64,000 bases of DNA from Tritrichomonas foetus (Eukaryota; Parabasalia; Tritrichomonadida; Tritrichomonadidae): NCBI GenBank assembly GCA_001839685.1, contig MLAK01000574.1, positions 38,407 to 102,406 on the forward strand, read 5' to 3'. Below, piece after piece: positions 9,176-17,406 of this stretch. Each line of letters opens with the position of its first letter. Position 1 is the first letter of the stretch. The position numbers and the translations under genes were made by a program. The notes under the pieces are model-generated. The model was not told the DNA's origin and searched no databases. It worked only from the letters and a program-made list of their open reading frames with translations.

Positions 9176-10171
9176 TCAATGCTTTTGTGGACTCATTATT
9201 TGTTTTAATTCTTCTGACCATCCAAGTTTTTCTATAAAATCTTTTATTGTTACTTGACAATCACCTTTCACGAACACATCTCGTCTGTTTAATTGATGAT
9301 CGAATTTGAATCTCCCTTGATTATTAGAAACTTCTACTAATTTATATTGATCATCTCCTTCATCTTTTGTAATTATTGCAATTTCTGGATAATAAGCAGA
9401 CTTTTCAATATTGAAGAGAATTCTTGGACACTCTTCTGGTACTTTTCCAATCATTCCAGCAAATGGATTAACTTGAAGACTTGTTCCAATGACAATTAAA
9501 AGATCACATTTTGGAAAATCATCTAAAGTCTGTAGAAAGAAATCCAATGGAAGTTGTTCATTGAAAAAGATAACATCAGGTTTAACAAGTCCATAACATT
9601 CATCACATCTGAAAACATCCATTTCGAGAATTGATTCCCGATAATCATCAAGTGAAAATTTTTTGTCACAATCAAGACAATGTCCAGTATAATAAGATCC
9701 ATGTGCATGACAGATTTTTTCATATGGAACGCCTGCTGCATATTCAAGCTCATCAACATTTTGAGTATAAACGCGTAAAAGCATCTCATGCCTATCAAAG
9801 AGTATAGGTAAGTGATGAGCTAGTGTTGGCTTATACTGACCAGGCAACATATTCTTTGCAAATAAGTAAAAAGGCTCAGGATGTTCTTGGAAATAGTTAA
9901 TGTCGAAAATTGATTCTGGTGATGGAAGCCCCATACTTTCAAGATTATGATACAAACCAGTTCCAGGTGTTCTAAAATCAGGAATACCTGCACCACACGA
10001 AATACCTGCACCTTGCATGATAATAATATTTTTGGCCTTTCCTGATTTAATATAATCAACTATTCCATCTAAATCAAGACTTTTAAGTCCATCAACTGGA
10101 GATGGTTTCAATTCTTCCAATGATGGTCTTACATCTGTTTGGCTTTGATTTTCGTTTTCACTTACACTCAT
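9176..10171 (-). CDS. Sir2-family NAD-dependent protein deacylase (SIRT2-like)
   Basis: A 331-residue class I-like sirtuin. The Rossmann-fold motif GAGISCGAGIPDFR lies at 54-67. TQNVDELE (136-143) replaces the usual TQNIDTLE. The catalytic His is in HAHGSY (about 157). The zinc module has Cys165, Cys168, Cys189 and Cys192 (CLDC...CDEC), and VKPDVIFFNE and IVIGTSLQVNPF complete the NAD pocket. Sirtuins remove acetyl or longer acyl groups from lysines, using NAD and releasing nicotinamide and O-acyl-ADP-ribose. The family includes human SIRT1-3 and yeast Hst2. There is no signal or membrane segment, so the protein is probably cytosolic or nuclear. The start ATG has an initiator-like box just upstream. 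Confidence 0.95.
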   Translation of the reverse strand: MSVSENENQSQTDVRPSLEELKPSPVDGLKSLDLDGIVDYIKSGKAKNIIIMQGAGISCGAGIPDFRTPGTGLYHNLESMGLPSPESIFDINYFQEHPEPFYLFAKNMLPGQYKPTLAHHLPILFDRHEMLLRVYTQNVDELEYAAGVPYEKICHAHGSYYTGHCLDCDKKFSLDDYRESILEMDVFRCDECYGLVKPDVIFFNEQLPLDFFLQTLDDFPKCDLLIVIGTSLQVNPFAGMIGKVPEECPRILFNIEKSAYYPEIAIITKDEGDDQYKLVEVSNNQGRFKFDHQLNRRDVFVKGDCQVTIKDFIEKLGWSEELKQIMSPQKH

Positions 10172-10613
10172 TAGCGGAAAATGAAATCATCAATACCAAA
10201 TTTTAAACACACAATATTATAAAAATTTGAACTAACTTTTTCACAAATACATTCAATTTTGAATAATTTATCATGACATTTTCTATAGTTTAAAATGGCA
10301 ATTTATCAAATGAAAAATTTCGATCATTTTCCTCAAATTTCGAATACAGATTGTGACAAATGATATATATTTCTTTTTCTTGAAACTGAATCTCGAAAAA
10401 ATATAATATTGCTGTATGAAATCTTTATGTATTACAATGACACATCCGGAAACACTATGCATGCTCAAAAAACTACTGCAAATCTTTGACAAATAATGTA
10501 ACCATCCCTTTGTGTAAGTCACAAGAGAGAAATCATTGATGATGTTTTGTTATGTTAATTGGTCATATAAAAGTTACACAATTGACCATATATTTAGCCA
10601 TAATTTGTCAAAA
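10172..10613. other. intergenic between divergent genes
   Basis: Spacer between the sirtuin start (minus) and the PDI-like start (plus). It holds both promoters. A minus-strand frame at 10283-10522 has no convincing protein character. Confidence 0.45.
10180..10184 (-). promoter_or_regulatory. initiator-like box upstream of the sirtuin gene
   Basis: TCATT on the minus strand, about a dozen bases before the ATG at 10171. The trichomonad initiator consensus is TCA-pyrimidine-T/A, placed within about 20 bases of the start codon. The match is short and could occur by chance. Confidence 0.3.
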
Positions 10614-12062
10614 ATGTTTTTATCATTACTGACGCATTTACTCCTCCGAGAAAATTTTGATGACTCATTTATCAAACGTGTGAATGACAATAACTTCAGG
10701 AACATCATTCAGCATGACAAAAGCGGATTTATATTTTTCCATCATATCGGATATCTCGTTTCCGACCAAGGATATTTGCATTACGTTGACGTCGCACGTA
10801 AATACCAAAACTTAACAAATTTCTATGTCGCTGTTTTTTCATCAAGTGCAAACATCGCACATCAATTTCGAATTATGAGCTTTCCAACTCTTCTCTATCT
10901 GCCAAATATCACCTCAAAAATTGAAATGTACGGATCATTTTCATTCAATAATTTGAATGCATTCATATCATCACATACAAACCATACAATTCCCGTAATT
11001 GAAAATCTACCCAATGATGTTACAACAGAGTCACTTTTATCACATATAACATCTGATGAATATGATTCTTCACAATATGTCTTTATTTATGCTGATGAAA
11101 AAACTCGTTTTGGAAGAACAGCTGTTACAATGGCCAGTCAATTAATGAATGATAATTCAATTGATTACAAATTTGTGAAAATAGTGAATAAAATTGATTC
11201 ATTAAAAGTTCGTTTTCCTTCGCTTCTTTATATTCGTAAAGAAGATAACGTTCCATTTGTATATGACAAAGATCCAAAAGTCGATTTAATGCAAAAATGG
11301 ATCAAATCTATTCCAAAGGCCAAATTAGTTCCGTTTTCACCTTCTCTATTCTTCAGTAAGGATGGATCAAACGTTCGAACAATAATAAACTTTGTTGACA
11401 GAAAAAATACAATTACAGAAATTCCAAATTTGGTCAAATTAGCTGAAAAATATCCAACAATAAAAGTGACGTATGCTGATCCAAGTGACTATTTAATTTA
11501 CTTAAATCTTTTCGGATTTAAACAAGTTGAAACATTTCCAAAACAGCTTTGCATCAATTCTAATTTCCAAACATTCAAATACGCAAATTGTGATGGAAAA
11601 ATTGACGAATTTACTAAAAATCAACTCGAATTAAATAATGTATCAGTTCCAAGTGCTGCATATGGCTTTCTTGCACCCACTAATGAAATCGGATTTAAAT
11701 CACTTTTGAGTAAGGGACCAGTCTTTACCACTTTCACTGCAACAGAATGCAAACCTTGCCAAGAATTAGAAAGTGCAGCTGAAGCAGCAGCCAAAAAAGT
11801 TTCAACAAGTGGATCAAAGTCAAGCTGGTCACTATGGGACGTTAAGGCTTTACATACACCTTCTTTTGTAAAACAAATTAAATTTACTGTACCGTCCCTT
11901 TGGTACTTCCCAACAACAAACTTTTCTGAAGGAGTCAGATACGAGGGATCGAATGACTATTTTGATGTTATTGAATGGGCCTATAATCAAACTAAAGATT
12001 TTGATCTTGAGCAGCTCCTTGTGAGGGAAGTTGAAGGAATTGATAGATTTGAATCGCTTTGA
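10614..12062 (+). CDS. PDI-like thioredoxin-fold protein of the secretory pathway
   Basis: A 482-residue protein starting MFLSLLTHLLLRENFDDSFI, where the first 10-12 residues look like a short signal sequence. The frame is open from 10536, but the longer start would bury that signal. An N-terminal thioredoxin-like domain keeps the fold and the cis-Pro motif (MSFPTLLYLP) but has no CxxC. Middle domains are also without cysteines at the active position. The C-terminal domain has FTATECKPCQELESAAE, a CKPC redox centre, and a second cis-Pro motif (FTVPSLWYFP). This order, an inactive domain first and an active one last, differs from classical PDI, which has CGHC in both. There is no KDEL-type signal at the end (IDRFESL). 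Several N-glycosylation sites fit an ER location. Likely role: disulfide exchange or chaperone. Confidence 0.75.
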   Translation: MFLSLLTHLLLRENFDDSFIKRVNDNNFRNIIQHDKSGFIFFHHIGYLVSDQGYLHYVDVARKYQNLTNFYVAVFSSSANIAHQFRIMSFPTLLYLPNITSKIEMYGSFSFNNLNAFISSHTNHTIPVIENLPNDVTTESLLSHITSDEYDSSQYVFIYADEKTRFGRTAVTMASQLMNDNSIDYKFVKIVNKIDSLKVRFPSLLYIRKEDNVPFVYDKDPKVDLMQKWIKSIPKAKLVPFSPSLFFSKDGSNVRTIINFVDRKNTITEIPNLVKLAEKYPTIKVTYADPSDYLIYLNLFGFKQVETFPKQLCINSNFQTFKYANCDGKIDEFTKNQLELNNVSVPSAAYGFLAPTNEIGFKSLLSKGPVFTTFTATECKPCQELESAAEAAAKKVSTSGSKSSWSLWDVKALHTPSFVKQIKFTVPSLWYFPTTNFSEGVRYEGSNDYFDVIEWAYNQTKDFDLEQLLVREVEGIDRFESL

Positions 12063-12456
12063 ATTTTCTATTTAGATATCTTTTATTTATATTTAATAAA
12101 CACAATATCTTTTTTAAAAAACCATCATTTCTCTCTTATACACATCATTTCTCTCTTATACACATCATTTCTTTCTTATACACATAATCTCTTTCTTATA
12201 CACATCATTTCTTTCTTATACACATTATTTAGAGAGAAAAAAGAAATCACTGGGGAAATATAAAAATTATTATATTTATTATATAAACACTAAAAAAGAT
12301 TATTTACATGAGACACTCATTTCCTTATCATTCAAATTATGATGTTGCCATTCGAAAAACATCATTAACTGAATTCAGGTTCACTTCAAATTACAAAGTT
12401 TATCATTATAAACTTCTTCAATCCAATTTTCCAAAATGGAAATCATCAAACAAAAA
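12063..12456. other. intergenic between converging genes
   Basis: It holds the 20-bp tandem repeat at 12123-12222 and otherwise AT-rich DNA. I see no gene. Confidence 0.5.
12123..12222. repeat. 20-bp tandem repeat, 5 copies
   Basis: The unit catcatttctctcttataca is repeated five times head to tail. Copies 1 and 2 are identical and the others differ at one to three positions. The array breaks off in cattatttagagag. It lies 60 bp past the PDI-like stop codon, in the 3' flank shared with the converging E2-variant gene. Confidence 0.9.
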
Positions 12457-12948
12457 TTATTGAGGCGAATTGGATCCTAAAGCACCATCAGAAAATAATT
12501 TGGCCCAGAACGCCTTTGGATTTTTCCTCAATTTTGTTTCTGCAGCCGGGTTGACTGCTCCACTCACTTTTTTGAAGAAAAACGATTTTGACAAATTATC
12601 CAAAATCACATTCATTTTCTCACGGCAAGAAATACCAGCTGTAGGGAAACAAAAGAGGCCTCCAGATCCAGTCGGCGATGGAAGAATGTAAGGATGTTCG
12701 AGATTTTTATCGAATTGGACGCGAGGCTGATCGGCGAGGTTTTGCGGGTCGATATAGAGGGTGAATGAAAAGGCAGCACCTGGGATTTCATCGTCTGCTT
12801 TTGCGAAGATTATTCCATTGAATACGCCAACAACTTCTTCAACTGGTTCTAAAATCCAAGAGTCGCTGTGATGCTTTCGGCAGCATTCATATCCTTCTTC
12901 TATGATTCTTTGGAAGTCTCGTCTGCTTGCTGATGGCACCTGATGCAT
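12457..12948 (-). CDS. ubiquitin-E2-like (UBC-fold) protein, probably a non-catalytic variant
   Basis: A 163-residue protein. Residues about 15-125 follow the UBC fold: an N-terminal helix (DFQRIIEEGYECCRKHH), a sheet with FNGIIFAKADDEIPGAAFSFTLYID, then PRVQFDKNLEHPYILP like the E2 PxVxF...HP(N/L) segment, and a long C-terminal helix pair. No Cys sits in the expected HPN-x8-C position; the Cys in GLFCFP is too early. The shape, with FxFTLYI and HPYI, is closest to the AKTIP/FTS-type E2 variants, which work as adaptors in Hook-FTS-FHIP dynein transport. This assignment is tentative; a generic UEV or RWD-like protein is the alternative. The gene is relatively GC-rich. Confidence 0.55.
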   Translation of the reverse strand: MHQVPSASRRDFQRIIEEGYECCRKHHSDSWILEPVEEVVGVFNGIIFAKADDEIPGAAFSFTLYIDPQNLADQPRVQFDKNLEHPYILPSPTGSGGLFCFPTAGISCREKMNVILDNLSKSFFFKKVSGAVNPAAETKLRKNPKAFWAKLFSDGALGSNSPQ

Positions 12949-13248
12949 TCTTTTGAGTTTTGTCGAAAATTATGCCTTTTAGAAAAATGTAACCATATAT
13001 TGTGTTTATTTCACTATTTAATTGGTCAATTACATTTATCGTTTCCATGATCTTTTTCAATGTTTAAATAGTCATTTAAATTCACTATGCTTCAAAAAAT
13101 ACGAAAAACTTTTTTTATGATCAAATGATAATTTCTATGAGAACTCACAAAAAGATCATTAATTATAACCATACATTGTGAAAAATAACGACCGTTTAAA
13201 AATCCAAGAAATCCGTTAATAATCGACTTCAAGGCGAAAGAAAAAAAA
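12949..13248. other. intergenic between divergent genes
   Basis: 300 bases of AT-rich spacer between the E2-variant start (minus) and the quinone-reductase start (plus). It must carry both promoters. Confidence 0.45.
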
Positions 13249-14178
13249 ATGCCTCCAAGAGCGGCACCCAACCAAGCAGGTCAAACAGGACGCGCCTCAG
13301 CCAAGACTACATCTCGTGCAACTGCGCGCGGAAAGAAGAAGGCTCCACCAAAGGAAGTCGTTGTTGAAGAAGTTGTTGAGCAAATTGCGCCACCAATGCG
13401 CGTTTTCTGCGTTATTGCTCATCCAGAACCCAATCGTCGTTCTTTCTGCCATGCAATCTATCGTAAATGTATTGAAACCCTCAAACTTAATTCTCATGAA
13501 GTTATCACCTCCGATTTGTATGACTCCGATTTCACCCAACTTCCTTCACTCAGCGATTTCGATGATCCAGACAAAGAACTATCATACGCCGAACACCAAC
13601 GACGCGGACAATACAACGAAGAAATTCTCAGATATCAATCTCGCATAGAATGGTGCACCCACCTCATTCTTTTCACCCCGCTTCACTGGCTCTCACCCTG
13701 CGCAGCCCTCATGGGCTGGTGGGAGAAGGTTTTTGGCGAAGGCTGGGCATTCGCGCCAAATCAGCAATTCGAAAAAGGCTACATGGCCGGAAAAAAGGCA
13801 ATGGTTGTTGTAACATGTGGACAGGACCAGATGTATTACGGAAAGGATGCAATCAACATATCCGTTGAAGAATTGATGTATCCCCTTACATACAGATGTT
13901 TTGCGATGTGCGGCTTTACACCACTTCGCACGCAGACGTTCTTTGGATTGTCCACGGCAGACCCCCAGGCCCGCGTCGACATGCTGAACGCGTGGGCCGA
14001 GCATGTGATGAACCTCGAGTCGAGAGAAGTCATAGAATTCCTCAGCGCTGAGCAGCTGCAGCAACAGGGTGGTCACATGATGGAGTCAAACAAGCAGACA
14101 AATAGGAAGATCCTTGCTGGCCTTGGTGATAAGGTTCTCATTGTGCCAAAGGATCCGTATGCGATCAACTTCGACTGA
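13249..14178 (+). CDS. flavodoxin-fold NAD(P)H:quinone oxidoreductase with basic N-terminal tail
   Basis: A 309-residue protein. Residues 50-270 form a Flavodoxin_2 domain. MRVFCVIAHPEPNRRSFCHA is the FMN/FAD phosphate loop. HLILFTPLHWLSPCAALMGWWEKVFGEGWAF matches the NQO1/MdaB FPLxWFxxPAxLKGWxERVF segment. GKKAMVVVTCGQ and FFGLSTADPQARVDMLNAWAEH follow. The family transfers two electrons from NAD(P)H to quinones or similar acceptors. The first 50 residues are unlike the family: rich in Ala, Pro, Lys and Arg (GKKKAPPKEVVVEE), reminiscent of a histone-like or targeting tail. The gene is clearly richer in GC than its neighbours, which fits strong expression or bacterial ancestry; the sequence alone does not separate these. 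Confidence 0.88.
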   Translation: MPPRAAPNQAGQTGRASAKTTSRATARGKKKAPPKEVVVEEVVEQIAPPMRVFCVIAHPEPNRRSFCHAIYRKCIETLKLNSHEVITSDLYDSDFTQLPSLSDFDDPDKELSYAEHQRRGQYNEEILRYQSRIEWCTHLILFTPLHWLSPCAALMGWWEKVFGEGWAFAPNQQFEKGYMAGKKAMVVVTCGQDQMYYGKDAINISVEELMYPLTYRCFAMCGFTPLRTQTFFGLSTADPQARVDMLNAWAEHVMNLESREVIEFLSAEQLQQQGGHMMESNKQTNRKILAGLGDKVLIVPKDPYAINFD

Positions 14179-14808
14179 TGAGGCGTGTCGAGCTACTTTT
14201 ACTGTGGAAGAAATAATTAAAATATTTATTTTTAATATATTTTGTTTTATTTTATTTATTTTTGGGCGGAATTGTGTCACCAATTGCTTTAATTAGCCCC
14301 GACACTGGAGAAGAAGTTTGAACGATTCAAGTGATATCCTCTCACTCAAGAATGATGCAGTGAACCGTTTTATTTATTATTTTTATTATTTTGAATTGAT
14401 TTGGTAGGATGTGATGTTTTTTTTCTTTTTTTTACTTTTTGTATCTAGAATGATGACATGACCCCCTACCCATGCATTTTCCAAAAATTTTGTTTGAAAA
14501 CAAAAGAGTCTCAAGATAAAAATTCTTAAGCATAATTTCAATATTTTTGTGTATAAGCAGCACTTAAAGATTTAGTTGAATTAATAGTGGATATGAATTT
14601 GTTGAAAACCAGAAAGAAAGAAAGTTTTGATGGAACATTCAAATATTTGAATATAATTGAAAATGAATAATCTATAGAAAAATTAACAACTTTTCAGATT
14701 TTATATGGTCTTAAAATGAATATTCGACCGAATATGTTAATAAATGTTGAATAAAAATTTAGAAATGATATAAAAAGTTGGGTATCGTTTGTTCGTTATT
14801 CAACTCAG
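14179..14808. other. intergenic, no gene seen
   Basis: 630 bases of AT-rich DNA between two plus-strand genes. Short T-runs lie around 14415-14440. I find no RNA gene or coding remnant. Confidence 0.45.
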
Positions 14809-17046
14809 ATGAAAAGTTTCCTCTCAGACGCATATCGAAAGTCAGTGAACAGTAGAATTAAAAATTTAGTGGTTGCCCACAAGGCCAACAAGACGCATAG
14901 AGAAGTCACACCTCCAGAAGCACTCCGCGCACTTCCGCCTCCCGAATCCGTCATTAAACACACGATAAAAGCTGAACAAGTTGCACAATTGTATGCAGCA
15001 AAATGCGAAGATCTCGAAGTATCACCAAACGAAAAGGCAAAAAAGCGATTTATCGACCAATTCATGAACGGCATAAAAAACAAATCCTTGACGATTTCTG
15101 GACTTGGGCTTGGTCCGTCGTGCATTCGGCCTCTACTCGAACTCATTTACAGACATCCTCGCTACATTAATTTGGATATATCATTGAATAGATTACAAGA
15201 TAAAGGGGCTACATACTTGGCACAGTTTCTAGCAATAGACCCACCAATAATTTGTGTGGATTTACGATCAAACGCAATCTCTGTGGATGGATCTGTCATG
15301 ATTTTTAAAGCATTAGCAAGGAATTCGCATTTGACGACATTAGATATGAGCGCGATTGATGGAATTGATAGAAATCGAATCGGAACACAAGGCAGCGCAA
15401 TTCTAGCAAGCGTCTTGCAAAGGAATCAAATTCTTTCATATTTGAATTTATCAATGTGCGGAATTTCTGAAGAAGGCTGTGCTTTTATAGGTCCAGCGTT
15501 ATCAAAAAATACTTCTCTTCTTTATTTAAATCTTAGCTCAAACAGACTTGGAACAATCGGAATAAGGAAGTTATTTTCAACTGATAAATCTTTTGGCGAG
15601 CTTGAAACTTTAATTTTATCACATAATGGAATTAATGATGTTTCTGGTCCTTTAATTTGTAAACAATTAGCACAAAATGAATCATTACGGAATCTTGATC
15701 TCAGTTCAAACGCTTTATCAAAACCATTTCTCAGTCTTTTATTTAATGCGTTTCAAAATGGAACAAAACTTCGAAAACTTTCTTTAGCTTCTAATAAATT
15801 CGGTTCGGATGCTGCGGATTCATTCCATTTGCTTATTCGCGATTATCCATCAATTAACCATTTTAACTTATCATGCAATCCACTGAAAGACGATACACTA
15901 GAACAAATTGCAGAAGCAGTTATTGTGAATACACAAATCGAATGGCTTGATTTGAGTGACACAATGATGGGTGACAAAGGTGCAATGAAATTTGCTAATG
16001 TACTCGAGTCCCATCCAAAGTTGACATATTTGAATTTAAATGGAAATAAAATCACTGATAAAAGCGGTGTCCCAATTGCGAATGCTCTAGCGAAAAATAC
16101 TGTTTTGATTACTTTGTTAATGAAAAGTAATGAAATGAAAGATGAAAGTTCAACAGCGTTTCGACAAGCTTTGCAACAAAATCATACAATTACGGAATTG
16201 GATCTTTCATATAATGATTTTACTGCACAAGCACATTATGAAGTAATGCAAGCGATTAAATCCCATAAAGATACAATTAATAAAAACATTGCAGAAATTG
16301 CATCTCAACACATTGAAAAATTGAAAGAACATGAACAAACATTATTTAGTTTAAGACAGAAGAAAATAGAAGAATATGATGCAGTTTGCGCAGCAACTGT
16401 TGAAAGAGATAATAAAAAAGTTCTTCTTGAATCCTTGAAAATACGAAGAGCTCAAGAAATTGCTGATTTTGAAAAACAAAGAGATGATCTACGAAAACAA
16501 TATGAAGAAATTTCTGAAAAACGAAGAGTCCAACTTCATGAATTCAATGATGCTAAATCTAAAACAGAAAAAGCTCAACATGATGCAAATATTGCTGCAT
16601 CTGCAATAGCAAGTAAAAAAGAACATGCTTTAAGTCGTCTAAAAAGAGCTGAAGACAAAAATATTGATGCAAGATTAACAAATAATAGAGTTACTGACGA
16701 ACTCAAAGTTCATTTACAAGCTTTAAAGGATCAATTAAAAGCAGCTCTTAAAGAAGCTCATGAAATCCAAAATAAAATATTCCAAAAAGAAGCAGAAGCA
16801 AAGGCAAAACAAGAAGAAGAAGAACGTTTGGCAAGAGAAAAAGAAGAGCAAGAAAGAAAAGAAGCCGAAGCAAAAAAGAAGGGAAAGGCCACAACAACAG
16901 CAAAAATGCTTTCTGTGGCAGAAATGAGAACTCAAAAAGCCAAAAATGGAAAGAAAAGTCCATCAATCAAAGAAAGGAAAGAGAAAAAATCACAATTCAA
17001 TTGCCTGGAAATCCACAACCAGCAAAATCAGCTCTGCAAGAATTAA
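14809..17046 (+). CDS. leucine-rich-repeat (RNI-type) protein with coiled-coil tail, frameshifted near its end
   Basis: A 745-codon frame. Residues about 95-480 hold about a dozen ribonuclease-inhibitor-type leucine-rich repeats (LxxLDLSxNxLxxxG pattern: LSYLNLSMCGISEEG, LLYLNLSSNRLGTIG, LRNLDLSSNALSKP, ITELDLSYNDF). Residues 490-715 form a long charged coiled coil ending in a KAEAKQEEEERLAREKEEQE-type run. Such LRR plus coiled-coil proteins are common in flagellated protists and often belong to axoneme or cytoskeletal structures (RNI/LRRC-type), so a structural role is inferred. The last 20 or so codons of the frame are Asn/Gln-rich, and a plausible tail continues in the -1 frame to a stop at 17088-17090, pointing to a frameshift in the A-run at 16984-16989. 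Confidence 0.85.
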   Translation: MKSFLSDAYRKSVNSRIKNLVVAHKANKTHREVTPPEALRALPPPESVIKHTIKAEQVAQLYAAKCEDLEVSPNEKAKKRFIDQFMNGIKNKSLTISGLGLGPSCIRPLLELIYRHPRYINLDISLNRLQDKGATYLAQFLAIDPPIICVDLRSNAISVDGSVMIFKALARNSHLTTLDMSAIDGIDRNRIGTQGSAILASVLQRNQILSYLNLSMCGISEEGCAFIGPALSKNTSLLYLNLSSNRLGTIGIRKLFSTDKSFGELETLILSHNGINDVSGPLICKQLAQNESLRNLDLSSNALSKPFLSLLFNAFQNGTKLRKLSLASNKFGSDAADSFHLLIRDYPSINHFNLSCNPLKDDTLEQIAEAVIVNTQIEWLDLSDTMMGDKGAMKFANVLESHPKLTYLNLNGNKITDKSGVPIANALAKNTVLITLLMKSNEMKDESSTAFRQALQQNHTITELDLSYNDFTAQAHYEVMQAIKSHKDTINKNIAEIASQHIEKLKEHEQTLFSLRQKKIEEYDAVCAATVERDNKKVLLESLKIRRAQEIADFEKQRDDLRKQYEEISEKRRVQLHEFNDAKSKTEKAQHDANIAASAIASKKEHALSRLKRAEDKNIDARLTNNRVTDELKVHLQALKDQLKAALKEAHEIQNKIFQKEAEAKAKQEEEERLAREKEEQERKEAEAKKKGKATTTAKMLSVAEMRTQKAKNGKKSPSIKERKEKKSQFNCLEIHNQQNQLCKN

Positions 17047-17090
17047 ATGAAATGACAGTTCCTGTGAATGCAACATTAGGCGATACATAA
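16984..17090 (+). other. frameshifted C-terminal tail of the LRR gene
   Basis: Reading on from the AAAAAA run in the -1 frame gives ITIQLPGNPQPAKSALQELN and then about 13 further residues before a TAA at 17088-17090. This is well-formed protein-like sequence with Pro and Gly, unlike the short in-frame end. One missing A in the run, or a slip at it, would join the two frames. The alternative is that the gene really ends at 17046. Confidence 0.6.
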
Positions 17091-17406
17091 TTTTGTTTGT
17101 AATTTTTTATAAATATGAATCAAATATTATATTTTTATTATTTTATTCTAATTATCTATCGATAAATTGAGTAAATTTATTCAATTTATCTTTTCCCCTC
17201 ATATTGGCATAGAAAGAACATGAGAATAGAAAGTTAATGAAGTCTTCTTCCACTAACAATTTTCTTGATAAGTTCATCGTTAAATAAAATAGTTGTGATT
17301 TATCATAATAAAAATATTAAATAAAATTATGTGATTAATTTTTTATTAAATACAAACAATTTATTTTCGTTTCATGGCGATTAATTTCCCATTTATTTTT
17401 AAATAT
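17091..17406. other. intergenic between converging genes
   Basis: AT-rich spacer between the 3' ends of the LRR gene and the AT-hook gene. No feature is seen. Confidence 0.45.
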
